A stretch of 8,187 nt of DNA from Anaerolineales bacterium UBA6668 (GCA_002455215.1 DKKK01000050.1:1-8187); one strand, 5' to 3'. Positions 1 to 7,545 are shown, counted from the stretch's first letter. Translations and numbers: made by a program. Notes: generated by a model from the sequence alone, not told the origin.

Positions 1-205
1 CCGAAAAACTGAACCGCACCCAAAACCCAGAAAGCAGATTGTCCATGCCGTTCACAGGCAGGGGAAAATCCTTAGCCTGCTACCCCACGCCCTTGTTCGC
101 CTGCACGCAATGTTGGGCTGTGGCTGGTGTGCAAGAAGCTCGACCTAATAATTCCTGTAAAGGTTTTGTGATACCTTTCAGAGAATGCAGAACACAGAAA
201 TGCTC

Positions 206-604
206 CTATGAAAGTTCGCCTTGCTTCTTTAGCACAAATAACTGCCAAATATAAAAAGCACCTAACCCTGCTATAACAAAGTTAATGCCACGTCCCATCG
301 CAAAACTATAGATTATGCTAAACAAGATACAACCTATCAAAAGCCAAATAGCCAAAACCTTTCCCTTGGCTAATACTCTCGAACAAACAAAAATCAAAAT
401 GCTAAACACCGTATTGAATATAGCATCTGAAACACCAGAACCCGAAAAGCCAGATGGCATCGCGCCAAATAGATTTATTAGTCCTGCCAAAACTCCAAGA
501 ACACCCCAAACCGTAAGAATCGTTACATAAGATTTGAATGTTTTTGACTTTTCCGCTACTGATTGATTTTTACTTTCTTGCGTTGTAGATTCATGTTCTG
601 TCAT
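206..604 (-). CDS. Small four-helix membrane protein, unknown function
   Basis: I do not recognise the family. The 132-residue product begins with a polar stretch of about 24 residues rich in Glu, Ser, Thr and Lys, then shows four hydrophobic segments at about residues 25-48, 60-79, 82-102 and 107-125, and ends in a short charged tail (KKQGE). This is the pattern of a small integral membrane protein with no visible catalytic motif. The start ATG overlaps the stop of the upstream gene as ATGA (bases 601-604), so the two are probably translated together; no good ribosome site precedes it. The region is AT-rich (about 37 percent GC in bases 361-420), unlike the putA region, which may mark accessory DNA. 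The membrane character is clear; function is unknown. Confidence 0.7.
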   Translation of the reverse strand: MTEHESTTQESKNQSVAEKSKTFKSYVTILTVWGVLGVLAGLINLFGAMPSGFSGSGVSDAIFNTVFSILIFVCSRVLAKGKVLAIWLLIGCILFSIIYSFAMGRGINFVIAGLGAFYIWQLFVLKKQGELS

Positions 605-804
605 GCTTTACTCTGATGATTCAAAGAATTTTTACACACCCTAAAGGGCATAATTGCGATGAGTTTTGTTATAGTTGTGTAAGGAACCGCCCAACCGGGT
701 ATTGTACGGAATTCCCATTCCACAGAATACCGCCTATTTTGGATTAGGTAGAAAAACATTTCCACATCAACCCGCTCAAAATCACTCAATAGCTCCGGTA
801 TCAT
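601..804 (-). CDS. Small hypothetical protein, first gene of a two-gene unit
   Basis: A 67-residue product with no recognised domain. It begins with an acidic stretch (IPELLSDFERVDVEMFFYL), has a middle rich in Trp, Arg and Pro, and a basic C-terminal end, and it lacks a membrane helix of full length. Three things support it as real: a consensus TATAAT box sits just upstream on the same strand (bases 811-816), the stop overlaps the start of the next gene by ATGA, and no other gene explains this interval. The spacing from the -10 box puts the transcript start about at the A of the ATG, so the mRNA may be leaderless. Being short, it could also be a chance frame inside a leader of the membrane-protein gene. 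Confidence 0.5.
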   Translation of the reverse strand: MIPELLSDFERVDVEMFFYLIQNRRYSVEWEFRTIPGWAVPYTTITKLIAIMPFRVCKNSLNHQSKA

Positions 805-810
805 CTGCCT

Positions 811-816
811 ATTATA
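811..816 (-). promoter_or_regulatory. -10 box (TATAAT) for the minus-strand hypothetical pair
   Basis: The plus strand reads ATTATA, so the minus strand has a perfect TATAAT. Six bases separate it from the ATG at 804, so transcription should start at or next to the start codon. No clear -35 box is present at 16-18 bases; a palindrome lies where the -35 region would be. The call rests on consensus match and position only. Confidence 0.5.
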
Positions 817-829
817 CTACCGCCCATAA

Positions 830-841
830 TCACTTAAGTGA
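830..841. promoter_or_regulatory. 12-bp perfect palindrome TCACTTAAGTGA, possible operator
   Basis: TCACTTAAGTGA is identical to its reverse complement over all 12 bases. It covers the -35 region of the minus-strand promoter whose -10 box is at 811-816, inside the divergent intergenic region. A dimeric repressor or activator site is a natural reading. No second copy was seen in the window and the binding protein is unknown. Confidence 0.35.
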
Positions 842-914
842 ACTTTGACAAGCCCCAAAAATCGCCCAGGTTCAATACAAGCTACTTGCAATGTTCGGTT
901 TTGCCCTTGCCCGC

Positions 915-954
915 TTGCATTTTTGTGGTTTTGTGCCATAATATGAAATATAAT
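915..954 (+). promoter_or_regulatory. Promoter region of the iclR-family gene
   Basis: Two overlapping options are visible. One is TTGCAT (915-920), a 16-base spacer, then CATAAT (937-942) with the extended element TGC directly before it; its start site would be near 949, giving a leader of about 14 bases. The other is a perfect TATAAT at 949-954, eight bases before the ATG at 963, which would give an almost leaderless mRNA. No Shine-Dalgarno sequence precedes the ATG. Both -10 boxes lie inside the palindrome at 937-965. Confidence 0.5.
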
Positions 955-965
955 TCCGTATTATG
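937..965. promoter_or_regulatory. Imperfect 29-bp palindrome over promoter and start codon, likely IclR-type operator
   Basis: The outer arms CATAATA (937-943) and TATTATG (959-965) are exact reverse complements. An inner pair, GAAAT (945-949) and ATTCC (953-957), shares the same centre at base 951, so 11 of 14 base pairs match around one axis. IclR-family sites are often palindromes with GGAAAT / ATTTCC halves, and the inner part resembles this. The site covers both -10 boxes and the ATG, so a bound protein would block transcription of the regulator gene. Autoregulation is inferred. Confidence 0.5.
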
Positions 966-1742
966 AAAAATCCTACCCAGCCTGACACGGTTTCTGGCTC
1001 ACAAGCCGTCATTCGCGCTATCCAACTGCTCAAACTGTTTGACGATGACCAGCCCTATCGCACACTCGCCGAACTGACCACTGCCAGCGGCTTGAATCGC
1101 ACTACCACCTTTCGCTTGCTCGCCGCACTCGAAAGCCAAGAGTTGTTGCGCCGCACCGAAACCGGCAAGTACGCGCTCGGTTCGGAAGCCATTGCCATTG
1201 GCGGGCGGGCAATGCGTGCCAACAAATTGCGCAGTGTAGCACACCCATACCTGCAAACACTGGCGGAAGCCACCGGCGAAACTATCACGCTGGAAGTTCT
1301 GCGCTATGGCTACGGAGAAGCGCCCAGCACGTTAGTCATTGATGAAGTGACCAGCCGCCACTTGGTGGGCATTACCCAGTATATTGGCAGTCGCTTGCCG
1401 CTCGCCACCACCAGTTCGGGTAAAGCCTTGCTGTGTTGGAGTGTCGAGCCTGAGCGCCAAGCCTTGCTTGCTCTGCTGTCCCCAGCCAGCGCCAAAAAAC
1501 TACTTCAGGAATTCCCGTCCTTTCTCACACAAGGGTTTGCTACTGCCAGCGGTGAACTAGAACTCGGCTTAATGGCATGTGCCGCCCCGATTTTTGATGC
1601 TAGCCAGAGCGTGCGTGCCGCCTTGAGCTTGGTTGGTCCCAGCGTGCGTATTCAAGCCAACCAACTGCACAACCTTGCCCAGCAAGTTGCCCTGACTGCC
1701 CAGCAAATTTCATTCGCATTAGGCTGGCGAGACTCGCCCTGA
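963..1742 (+). CDS. IclR-family transcriptional regulator, probable regulator of putA
   Basis: The 259-residue protein has the normal IclR layout and length. A winged helix-turn-helix spans about residues 13-75: helices around AVIRAIQLLKLF and LAELTTASG, the recognition helix NRTTTFRLLAALE (45-57), and the wing ETGKYALG (66-73). The effector-binding domain follows (about 88-255), with the family marks TTSSGKALL (149-157) and ACAAPIFD (205-212). IclR proteins usually bind small carboxylates or aromatic compounds and act as dimers or tetramers. putA begins 111 bases downstream on the same strand, with no convincing terminator between, so the regulator is likely to control putA and perhaps its own gene through the palindrome over its start. 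The inducer is unknown; proline or pyrroline-5-carboxylate is a reasonable guess from context only. The start at 963 fits the family N-terminus. Confidence 0.92.
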   Translation: MKNPTQPDTVSGSQAVIRAIQLLKLFDDDQPYRTLAELTTASGLNRTTTFRLLAALESQELLRRTETGKYALGSEAIAIGGRAMRANKLRSVAHPYLQTLAEATGETITLEVLRYGYGEAPSTLVIDEVTSRHLVGITQYIGSRLPLATTSSGKALLCWSVEPERQALLALLSPASAKKLLQEFPSFLTQGFATASGELELGLMACAAPIFDASQSVRAALSLVGPSVRIQANQLHNLAQQVALTAQQISFALGWRDSP

Positions 1743-1745
1743 TAC

Positions 1746-1783
1746 CGAAAATTATCGCGCTTTCCCAATCCCGTTTCTATAAA
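1746..1783 (+). promoter_or_regulatory. Possible operator and -10 box upstream of putA
   Basis: CGAAAATTATCG (1746-1757) is a near-palindrome with 5 of 6 pairs matching, and it shares the GAAA plus AT-rich core of the inner site upstream of the regulator gene. TATAAA follows at 1778-1783. No good -35 box is present, and no Shine-Dalgarno sequence precedes the putA ATG at 1854. putA could equally be read through from the regulator gene. Weak call. Confidence 0.25.
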
Positions 1784-1853
1784 CGCCCCCCTTCGGGTTC
1801 ATTTTTCCGCCTCCCAAATCCCGTAACCCTATCATTACCACCCTTAATTCCTT

Positions 1854-4800
1854 ATGTCTGCTACTGAACTTGCCGCTTCTCTACTCGCCACCGCCCAAGC
1901 CGACCAATCTGCCGCTGAAAAAGCGCAAGCCCAACGCCTTGCCCGCATGATGGATGACCCAGTCGGTAAGCGTTTTACCATGCAGATGTCTGACCAAGCC
2001 TTCCGCAGTCAGAATCCAGCCCGTGTTGCCGACCAACTGGCATACTTGCTGGAACAGATGGGTGTGCCAAAATACTTCTCGGCATGGGAAAAATTTCTCT
2101 TTACGGCAGGTGTTCACACGGCGAAATTACTGCCAGCGGCAATCGTCCCCGCCATTGTTGAGCAGTTACGCGCCGAAACGAGTGCAGTGATTCCGCCCAG
2201 TGAAGAACACAATTTGCGCCGTTACCTGAAAACACGCTATGAAGGCGGTACGCGGCTCAACTTAAATCAGCTAGGTGAAGCAATTCTGGGGGAAGAAGAA
2301 GCTGGTCGGCGCTTGCAAGCCTACCTAGATTTGCTGGCATGTCCCGATGTGGAGTATATCTCGGTCAAGATTTCTTCCGTGTTTAGCCAAATTCACCTAG
2401 TGGCTTTTGAACACACGGTGGAACAGATTTGTGAACGCCTGCGGGTGCTGTACCGCCAAGCCATGCGCCACACCTTTACTCGCCCGGATGGCTCTCTCAC
2501 TGCCAAGTTTGTCAATCTGGATATGGAAGAATATCGGGATTTGCATTTGACGGTGGCGGCGTTTACCCGTGTTTTGGATGAGCCGGAATTTTTACGCTAT
2601 CGTGCCGGCATTGTCCTGCAAGCCTACTTGCCCGATAGCTTTCCGGTACAGCGTGACCTGACCGAGTGGGCAATTGCCCGCCATGTGCGTGGGGGTTCTT
2701 CTATTAAGATTCGCATTGTGAAAGGGGCAAATTTGGCAATGGAAAGGGTGGAAGCCGAACTACACGGCTGGGAACAAGCGCCTTATCGCACCAAAGCCGA
2801 AGTGGATGCCAACTTTAAGCGCATGGTTGCCTATGGCTGTCGCCCCGAACACGCGCCAGTGGTCAATTTGGGGGTTGCCAGCCACAACCTGTTTGACATC
2901 GCTCATGCGCTACAACTGCGTGAAGGTCAGCAAGTAAAGCCGTATGTGGAATTTGAAATGCTGGAAGGCATGGCAAATCACCAAGCGCGGGCAGTGCAGG
3001 CGGTAGCCGGTGGGCTGTTGTTGTATGCGCCAGTGGTTGCGAAGCATGATTTTCGTAGCGCCATTGCCTATCTGGTACGCCGTTTGGACGAAAACACCGC
3101 TCCCGAAAACTTCTTGCACGACCTGTTTGCCCTAAAACCCGGTAACGCGCAATGGCAAGCGCAAGCCAGCCGCTACTCGCAAGCGGTGGCTGACCAAGAA
3201 CGGGTAGGGCAGGGGGCACAACGCACGCAAGATCGCTTGAACGAAACCTGCGAACCACAGACTGGCGCTTTTGCCAATACCGCCGATACCGATTTTTCCT
3301 TGCCCAGCAGTCAAAAGTGGGCGAAACAAAGCCTGCAAGCGTGGCAAAATACCCCCATTGCACCGATTCCCTTGCAAATTGGTGGGAACTTTCTCCAACC
3401 CAATTTCAACGGGGAAGGGCACGACCCCAGCCGCGCGGGTGAAGTAGCGTATCGCTATGCGCTGGCGGATGCCGCTGGGGTAGAACGCGCATTGCAGGTG
3501 GCAGAACAAGCACTGGCAGGTTGGGCGCACCAACCGCTTGCCCAGCGTAAAGCGCTCTTGTTGGCATGTGGGGCGGAGTTGGCGCGGCGGCGCGGCAGGT
3601 TGCTCGGCGCAATGGTTTTGGATGGCGGCAAGGCGGTGTTGGAAGCCGACCCGGAAATTAGCGAAGCCATTGATTTTGCCAATTATTACGCCCGTGCCTT
3701 TGACAATCCCGCCGACTACGCTGGTTACACCCCCGAACCGCTGGGGGTAGTGGTGGTGACGCCCCCGTGGAACTTTCCGCTAGCCATTCCGGCAGGTGGC
3801 GTATTGGCGGCATTAATGGCGGGTAGCAGTGTCATTTTGAAGCCTGCCCCCGAAGCGGTATTGGTGGGTTGGGAGTTGGCACAGGCTTTGTGGGCGGCAG
3901 GTATCCCGCAAGATGTTCTGCAATTTGTGCCGTGCCCCGACAACGAAATTGGGCGCGGACTGGTGACCGATGCGCGGGTGGGGGCAGTTATCCTGACCGG
4001 TGGCTACAGCACTGCCAAGTTGTTCCAGCAATGGAAGCCAGACCTGCATTTGCTGGCAGAAACCAGCGGCAAAAACAGTCTCATCATCACGGGGCTTGCC
4101 GACCACGACCTTGCCATTAAAGATTTGGTAAAGAGCGCGTTTGGACACAACGGGCAAAAATGTTCCGCTTCTAGCCTAGCGATTTTGACCGCAGAAGTGT
4201 ACGACAACCCCGACTTCTTGCGCCAACTGCGTGATGCGACAGTCAGCTTGGCGGTGGGTAGTCAGTGGGTTGCCCAGCATGTGGTGACGCCGCTCATTCG
4301 CGAACCCGGCGCCGATTTGTATCGCGCCCTGACCACACTGGATACGGGCGAAAGTTGGCTGTTACAGCCACGGCATTTGGGTGACAATTTGTGGAGCCCC
4401 GGCATTAAGCTGGGTGTCCAGCCCGGCAGTTGGTTCCACCAAACGGAGTGCTTTGGACCCGTGCTGGGCTTAATGCGAGCCGATTCGCTGACACAGGCAG
4501 TACAATTTGCCAATGCGGTAGATTACGGCTTAACCAGTGGCTTGCACAGCTTGGACGAGCGCGAAAAAGCCTACTGGCGCGAACACATCGAAGCGGGCAA
4601 TCTGTATATCAATCGTGGCATAACCGGCGCGATTGTACAAAGACAACCCTTTGGCGGCTGGAAGAAGTCGGTGGTGGGTAGCGCGGCAAAGGCAGGGGGT
4701 GCGAACTATGTTTTCTCATTGGTGCGCTGGGCAGAAATCCCCTGCGCCGAGAACATCCCCGACTGGCGCCCCAGCCCCAGCGACCCCAGCCAACTGCAGG

Positions 4801-5204
4801 CGGAAAAGAACGTCCTGCGTTATCGTCCCCTGCCCGGCTTGTTGTTGCGCTTGCAAGTGGGGGATGATTTGGCAGATTGGCAGGCGGTGTTGAATGCCTG
4901 CCGAGCGGTTAATGCCCAACCCCAATTGAGCGTACCCCCCGACCTAGTGGGGAAAATCCCCCCGCGCGAGTTCGATACCCGTGTGGAAGATGATTCTGCT
5001 TTGCAAGCCCGTCTCGCTGGGGGCGGGTTCAGCCGCTTGCGCTTGCTCTCTGCCCCCAGCCCCAGCCTGCGCGGGGTGTGTAACGCGGCGAACATTACCC
5101 TGATTACCCATCGTCCGCTCAAAAATCCCCGCTTAGAACTGCCCTACTACCTGCGCGAACAAGCGTTGTGTGAAACTATGCACCGTTATGGGAATTTGTT
5201 ATAA
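1854..5204 (+). CDS. putA: Bifunctional proline dehydrogenase / L-glutamate gamma-semialdehyde dehydrogenase (PutA type)
   Basis: The enzyme oxidises proline to pyrroline-5-carboxylate with FAD, then the hydrolysed semialdehyde to glutamate with NAD. The proline dehydrogenase barrel covers about residues 90-425: Lys172 in SVKISS, DMEEYRD from Asp223, IVKGANLAMERVEAELHGW around Lys290, EFEMLEGM around Glu368, and the proline-binding pair Arg409-Arg410 in YLVRRLDENTAPENF. A linker leads to the aldehyde dehydrogenase domain (about 500-960) with Asn640 in PPWNFP, Lys663 in KPAPEA, Glu736 in AETSGKN, catalytic Cys770 in GQKCSA, Glu865 in ECFGPV and PFGGWKKS at 932. All key residues are present. 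At 1116 residues it lacks the N-terminal ribbon-helix-helix domain of E. coli PutA but has about 135 extra C-terminal residues from about Glu984, ending in HRYGNL; this may be a vestigial lid-like domain as in longer PutA proteins. It is soluble or membrane-peripheral, passing electrons to quinone. The IclR gene upstream is the likely regulator. Confidence 0.95.
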   Translation: MSATELAASLLATAQADQSAAEKAQAQRLARMMDDPVGKRFTMQMSDQAFRSQNPARVADQLAYLLEQMGVPKYFSAWEKFLFTAGVHTAKLLPAAIVPAIVEQLRAETSAVIPPSEEHNLRRYLKTRYEGGTRLNLNQLGEAILGEEEAGRRLQAYLDLLACPDVEYISVKISSVFSQIHLVAFEHTVEQICERLRVLYRQAMRHTFTRPDGSLTAKFVNLDMEEYRDLHLTVAAFTRVLDEPEFLRYRAGIVLQAYLPDSFPVQRDLTEWAIARHVRGGSSIKIRIVKGANLAMERVEAELHGWEQAPYRTKAEVDANFKRMVAYGCRPEHAPVVNLGVASHNLFDIAHALQLREGQQVKPYVEFEMLEGMANHQARAVQAVAGGLLLYAPVVAKHDFRSAIAYLVRRLDENTAPENFLHDLFALKPGNAQWQAQASRYSQAVADQERVGQGAQRTQDRLNETCEPQTGAFANTADTDFSLPSSQKWAKQSLQAWQNTPIAPIPLQIGGNFLQPNFNGEGHDPSRAGEVAYRYALADAAGVERALQVAEQALAGWAHQPLAQRKALLLACGAELARRRGRLLGAMVLDGGKAVLEADPEISEAIDFANYYARAFDNPADYAGYTPEPLGVVVVTPPWNFPLAIPAGGVLAALMAGSSVILKPAPEAVLVGWELAQALWAAGIPQDVLQFVPCPDNEIGRGLVTDARVGAVILTGGYSTAKLFQQWKPDLHLLAETSGKNSLIITGLADHDLAIKDLVKSAFGHNGQKCSASSLAILTAEVYDNPDFLRQLRDATVSLAVGSQWVAQHVVTPLIREPGADLYRALTTLDTGESWLLQPRHLGDNLWSPGIKLGVQPGSWFHQTECFGPVLGLMRADSLTQAVQFANAVDYGLTSGLHSLDEREKAYWREHIEAGNLYINRGITGAIVQRQPFGGWKKSVVGSAAKAGGANYVFSLVRWAEIPCAENIPDWRPSPSDPSQLQAEKNVLRYRPLPGLLLRLQVGDDLADWQAVLNACRAVNAQPQLSVPPDLVGKIPPREFDTRVEDDSALQARLAGGGFSRLRLLSAPSPSLRGVCNAANITLITHRPLKNPRLELPYYLREQALCETMHRYGNLL

Positions 5205-5205
5205 T
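5197..5205 (+). promoter_or_regulatory. Extended -10 promoter overlapping the putA stop codon
   Basis: TGTTATAAT is a perfect extended -10 element (TGn followed by TATAAT); the putA TAA stop lies within it at 5202-5204. A good -35 box is not seen, which extended -10 promoters tolerate. Transcription would begin near 5212 and leave a leader of about 145 bases before the alpha-glucosidase ATG. That leader holds no clear terminator or ribosome site. Confidence 0.5.
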
Positions 5206-5356
5206 GCGTGCGTTCTACCTGTGGCGAATATAAGCAAGACGCGAAATCATTTTATGCACTCATTTGAAAGCTATATCCGCTGTGTCAAAGAATTGTACCG
5301 AACCCTGCAATTTCGCGCGTTTCACACCTGTTTTCACAGTTTTGGTCAATAAAAGT

Positions 5357-7009
5357 ATGAACCCTTCACTCTGGTGGCACAATGCCGTTGCCTATCAAAT
5401 TTACCCGCGCAGTTTTGCCGATGCTAATGGAGACGGTATTGGAGATATTGCGGGCATTATCAGCAAGCTCGACTATTTGCAAAAGCTCGGTATCAACCTG
5501 ATTTGGCTGTCACCGGTTTTTCGCTCGCCAATGGACGACAATGGCTACGATATTTCGGACTACTACGACATTGCCACGGAGTTTGGCACTTTGGCGGAGA
5601 TGGAAACACTGATAGCCGAAGCCAAGACGCGCGGCATTCGCATTCTGATGGATTTGGTGGTGAACCACACATCAGATGAACACGCGTGGTTTGTTTCTGC
5701 CCGTCAATCCAAGACCAGCCCCTACCGCGATTTTTATATCTGGCGACCTGCCAACGCGGATGGCTCTCCACCAAATGAGCAACGTTCTTTCTTTGGCGGT
5801 TCCGCTTGGCAGTTTGACCCACTGACAGGTGAGTATTACTATCACCTATTCTCAAAGAAGCAACCTGACTTAAACTGGGAAAACCCGCAAGTTGCCGAAG
5901 CTGTGTACACCATGATGAATTGGTGGCTGGAGAAAGGCATTGGCGGGTTTCGCATGGATGTGATTGAACTGCTGGGCAAGGAAGTGGACCGCGGCATTTT
6001 GAGCAATGGTCCGCGCTTGCATAGCATTATCCAAGAGATGTGCCGGCGCACCTATGGCAATTATGACGTGCTGACGGTGGGCGAAACTTGGAGCGCTACC
6101 CCCGAAATCGCCAAGCAGTACTCTGACCCCGCCAACCACGAACTTTCGATGGTCTTTACCTTTGAACACATTACGATGGTGTGGCATCCCGAACATGGCA
6201 AATGGCAACCTATGCCGTTTGACTTGCTGAAATTTAAGCAGATTATTCACAAATGGCAGACGGCTTTGGCAGATGTGGGCTGGAACTCGCTCTTTTGGAA
6301 CAACCACGACTTACCCCGTGCTGTTTCCAAGTACGGCGATGATGGCAAGTACCGCGTAGAGTCTGCCAAAATGTTAGCAACTGCTTTGCACTTTCTCAAA
6401 GGAACGCCGTACATTTATCAGGGCGAAGAGATTGGCATGACCAACGTGCAGTTTGACGATATTGAAGATTACCAAGATATTGAAACGCTCAACTTCTATG
6501 CCGAGCGGGTGACGGCGGGTGTCACACACGATGCGATGATGACGGGCATTCACGCCAACAGCCGCGACAATGCCCGCACGCCCATGCACTGGCAAGCGTC
6601 ACCCCATGCTGGCTTCAGCACACACACCCCGTGGATTGCGGTTAATCCCAATTATCCGCAAATTAATGTGGAAAAAGCTCTGCAAGACCCCAATTCCATC
6701 TTTTATCACTATCAAAAATTGGTGCAACTGCGAAAAAATCTGCCGGTGATGGTGTATGGTCGCTACAGCGAATTGCTTGCCGAGCACCCGCAGGTGCTGG
6801 CTTATACCCGCACCTGGCAAAACGAACAAATTGTTGTGTTTAACAATTTCAGCGGCGACTCTGTGACCATTGACCTGCCAGCAGGTGTGCGTGGTTTACA
6901 CGGGCAATGTCTCATTAGCAATTATGCCCCAACGCAACAGCTAGGAGAGCGCCTAACCCTGCAACCTTACGAGAGTTTTGCCTTGCACCACAGGCTCACC
7001 ACGCCATGA
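5357..7009 (+). CDS. GH13 alpha-glucosidase, oligo-1,6-glucosidase-like
   Basis: A retaining glycoside hydrolase of family 13, close to oligo-1,6-glucosidase and glucan 1,6-alpha-glucosidase, that should release glucose from the non-reducing ends of short oligosaccharides. From the ATG at 5357 it is 550 residues, the usual length, and starts at the family N-terminus WWHNAVAYQIYPRSF; an in-frame TTG at 5264 would add 31 residues of no family character. It shows the calcium-site loop DANGDGIGD (22-30), region I DLVVNH (99-104), nucleophile Asp201 in FRMDVIE, acid/base Glu243 in GETWS, and transition-state Asp318 in NNHDLPR. Val202 just after the nucleophile is typical of alpha-1,6-active members. 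A beta-sandwich C-domain fills about 470-550. There is no signal peptide, so it is cytoplasmic. Trehalose-6-phosphate hydrolase or a sucrose-active relative is possible. No sugar transporter lies in the window. Confidence 0.9.
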   Translation: MNPSLWWHNAVAYQIYPRSFADANGDGIGDIAGIISKLDYLQKLGINLIWLSPVFRSPMDDNGYDISDYYDIATEFGTLAEMETLIAEAKTRGIRILMDLVVNHTSDEHAWFVSARQSKTSPYRDFYIWRPANADGSPPNEQRSFFGGSAWQFDPLTGEYYYHLFSKKQPDLNWENPQVAEAVYTMMNWWLEKGIGGFRMDVIELLGKEVDRGILSNGPRLHSIIQEMCRRTYGNYDVLTVGETWSATPEIAKQYSDPANHELSMVFTFEHITMVWHPEHGKWQPMPFDLLKFKQIIHKWQTALADVGWNSLFWNNHDLPRAVSKYGDDGKYRVESAKMLATALHFLKGTPYIYQGEEIGMTNVQFDDIEDYQDIETLNFYAERVTAGVTHDAMMTGIHANSRDNARTPMHWQASPHAGFSTHTPWIAVNPNYPQINVEKALQDPNSIFYHYQKLVQLRKNLPVMVYGRYSELLAEHPQVLAYTRTWQNEQIVVFNNFSGDSVTIDLPAGVRGLHGQCLISNYAPTQQLGERLTLQPYESFALHHRLTTP

Positions 7010-7545
7010 CGGTTTTTCGCCAAGCCGCTTATCGCTTGCGACAATTCCGTTGGGCGGTAGGTGCAAGGCTGAGCGAGCGCGAACAAGCCGCCGTTTGCCA
7101 ACTGCTCCCGCCTAGCTTACATCCCTTGTTCTTCCAGCTAGCGCCGAGCGAGCAAGCCCATGCTTGGCGCGTTTGGCAGGCAGTGCTGGCGCAGGGGCAA
7201 AACGCGCCCGACTTGCAAATTGCCGCCCTTTTGCACGATGTGGGTAAAATCCGCTACCGCTTACATTTGTGGGAACGGGTGTGGATTGTGCTGGGGCGGG
7301 CTTTGGGGGCAAAGCAGGTGCAACGCTGGGGGCAGGCGCATTTGGCAGAAGCAAAGTTTTGGCAAATGGCATTTGTGGTGGCACAACAACATCCGCAATG
7401 GGGTGGGGAGTTGGTGCAAGGGCAGGTGTCTGCCGCATGTGCTTGGCTAGTGACTCACCATGCCGATCCGCACGTCTCATCAGATGCGCCGAGCTTGTGG
7501 CGTGAGTGGCTAACCTATTTGCAGGTGGCGGATAATCGCAACTAA
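7006..7545 (+). CDS. HD-domain protein, putative metal-dependent phosphohydrolase
   Basis: The 179-residue protein has the metal-ligand pattern of the HD superfamily: His52 in the helix EQAHAWRV, the signature His77-Asp78 in ALLHDVGK, His129 in HPQWGGELV, and His151-His152 with Asp154 in VTHHADP. Such proteins hydrolyse phosphate esters of nucleotides or related molecules; the substrate here cannot be told. The basic, aromatic N-terminus and the WERVWIVLGRAL segment after the HD motif resemble HD proteins I associate with Chloroflexota, from memory. The ATG overlaps the alpha-glucosidase stop as ATGA (7006-7009), with no ribosome site, so its translation probably depends on that gene. No membrane segment or partner domain is present. 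The stop at 7543-7545 is 3 bases from the stop of the convergent gene. Confidence 0.85.
   Translation: MTVFRQAAYRLRQFRWAVGARLSEREQAAVCQLLPPSLHPLFFQLAPSEQAHAWRVWQAVLAQGQNAPDLQIAALLHDVGKIRYRLHLWERVWIVLGRALGAKQVQRWGQAHLAEAKFWQMAFVVAQQHPQWGGELVQGQVSAACAWLVTHHADPHVSSDAPSLWREWLTYLQVADNRN

Noticed and set aside
159..178. Hairpin AAAGGT / ACCTTT downstream of the minus-strand membrane gene, as a terminator
   Set aside because: Only six pairs, and neither strand has a T-run after it; too weak to call.
39..254. 71-residue plus-strand open frame at the left end
   Set aside because: Cys-rich, low-complexity peptide with no domain, no ribosome site or promoter, and overlapping the 3' end of the better-supported minus-strand membrane gene.
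845..850. TTGACA as a -35 box for the iclR-family gene
   Set aside because: No acceptable -10 box lies 15-19 bases downstream; the -10 boxes used are about 90 bases away.
1784..1806. CCCC...TTCGGG followed by a T-run between the regulator gene and putA, as a terminator
   Set aside because: Only two to three G-C pairs can form around the loop; not a stable hairpin.
2863..3363. Long minus-strand open frame (166 codons) inside putA, with others along the same gene
   Set aside because: Shadow frame of a GC-rich gene: composition biased to Arg, Pro and Ala, no domain, and the plus-strand PutA is unambiguous.
5264..5356. TTG start giving a 31-residue N-terminal extension of the alpha-glucosidase
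   Set aside because: The extension has no family similarity; the ATG at 5357 gives the standard GH13 N-terminus and length.
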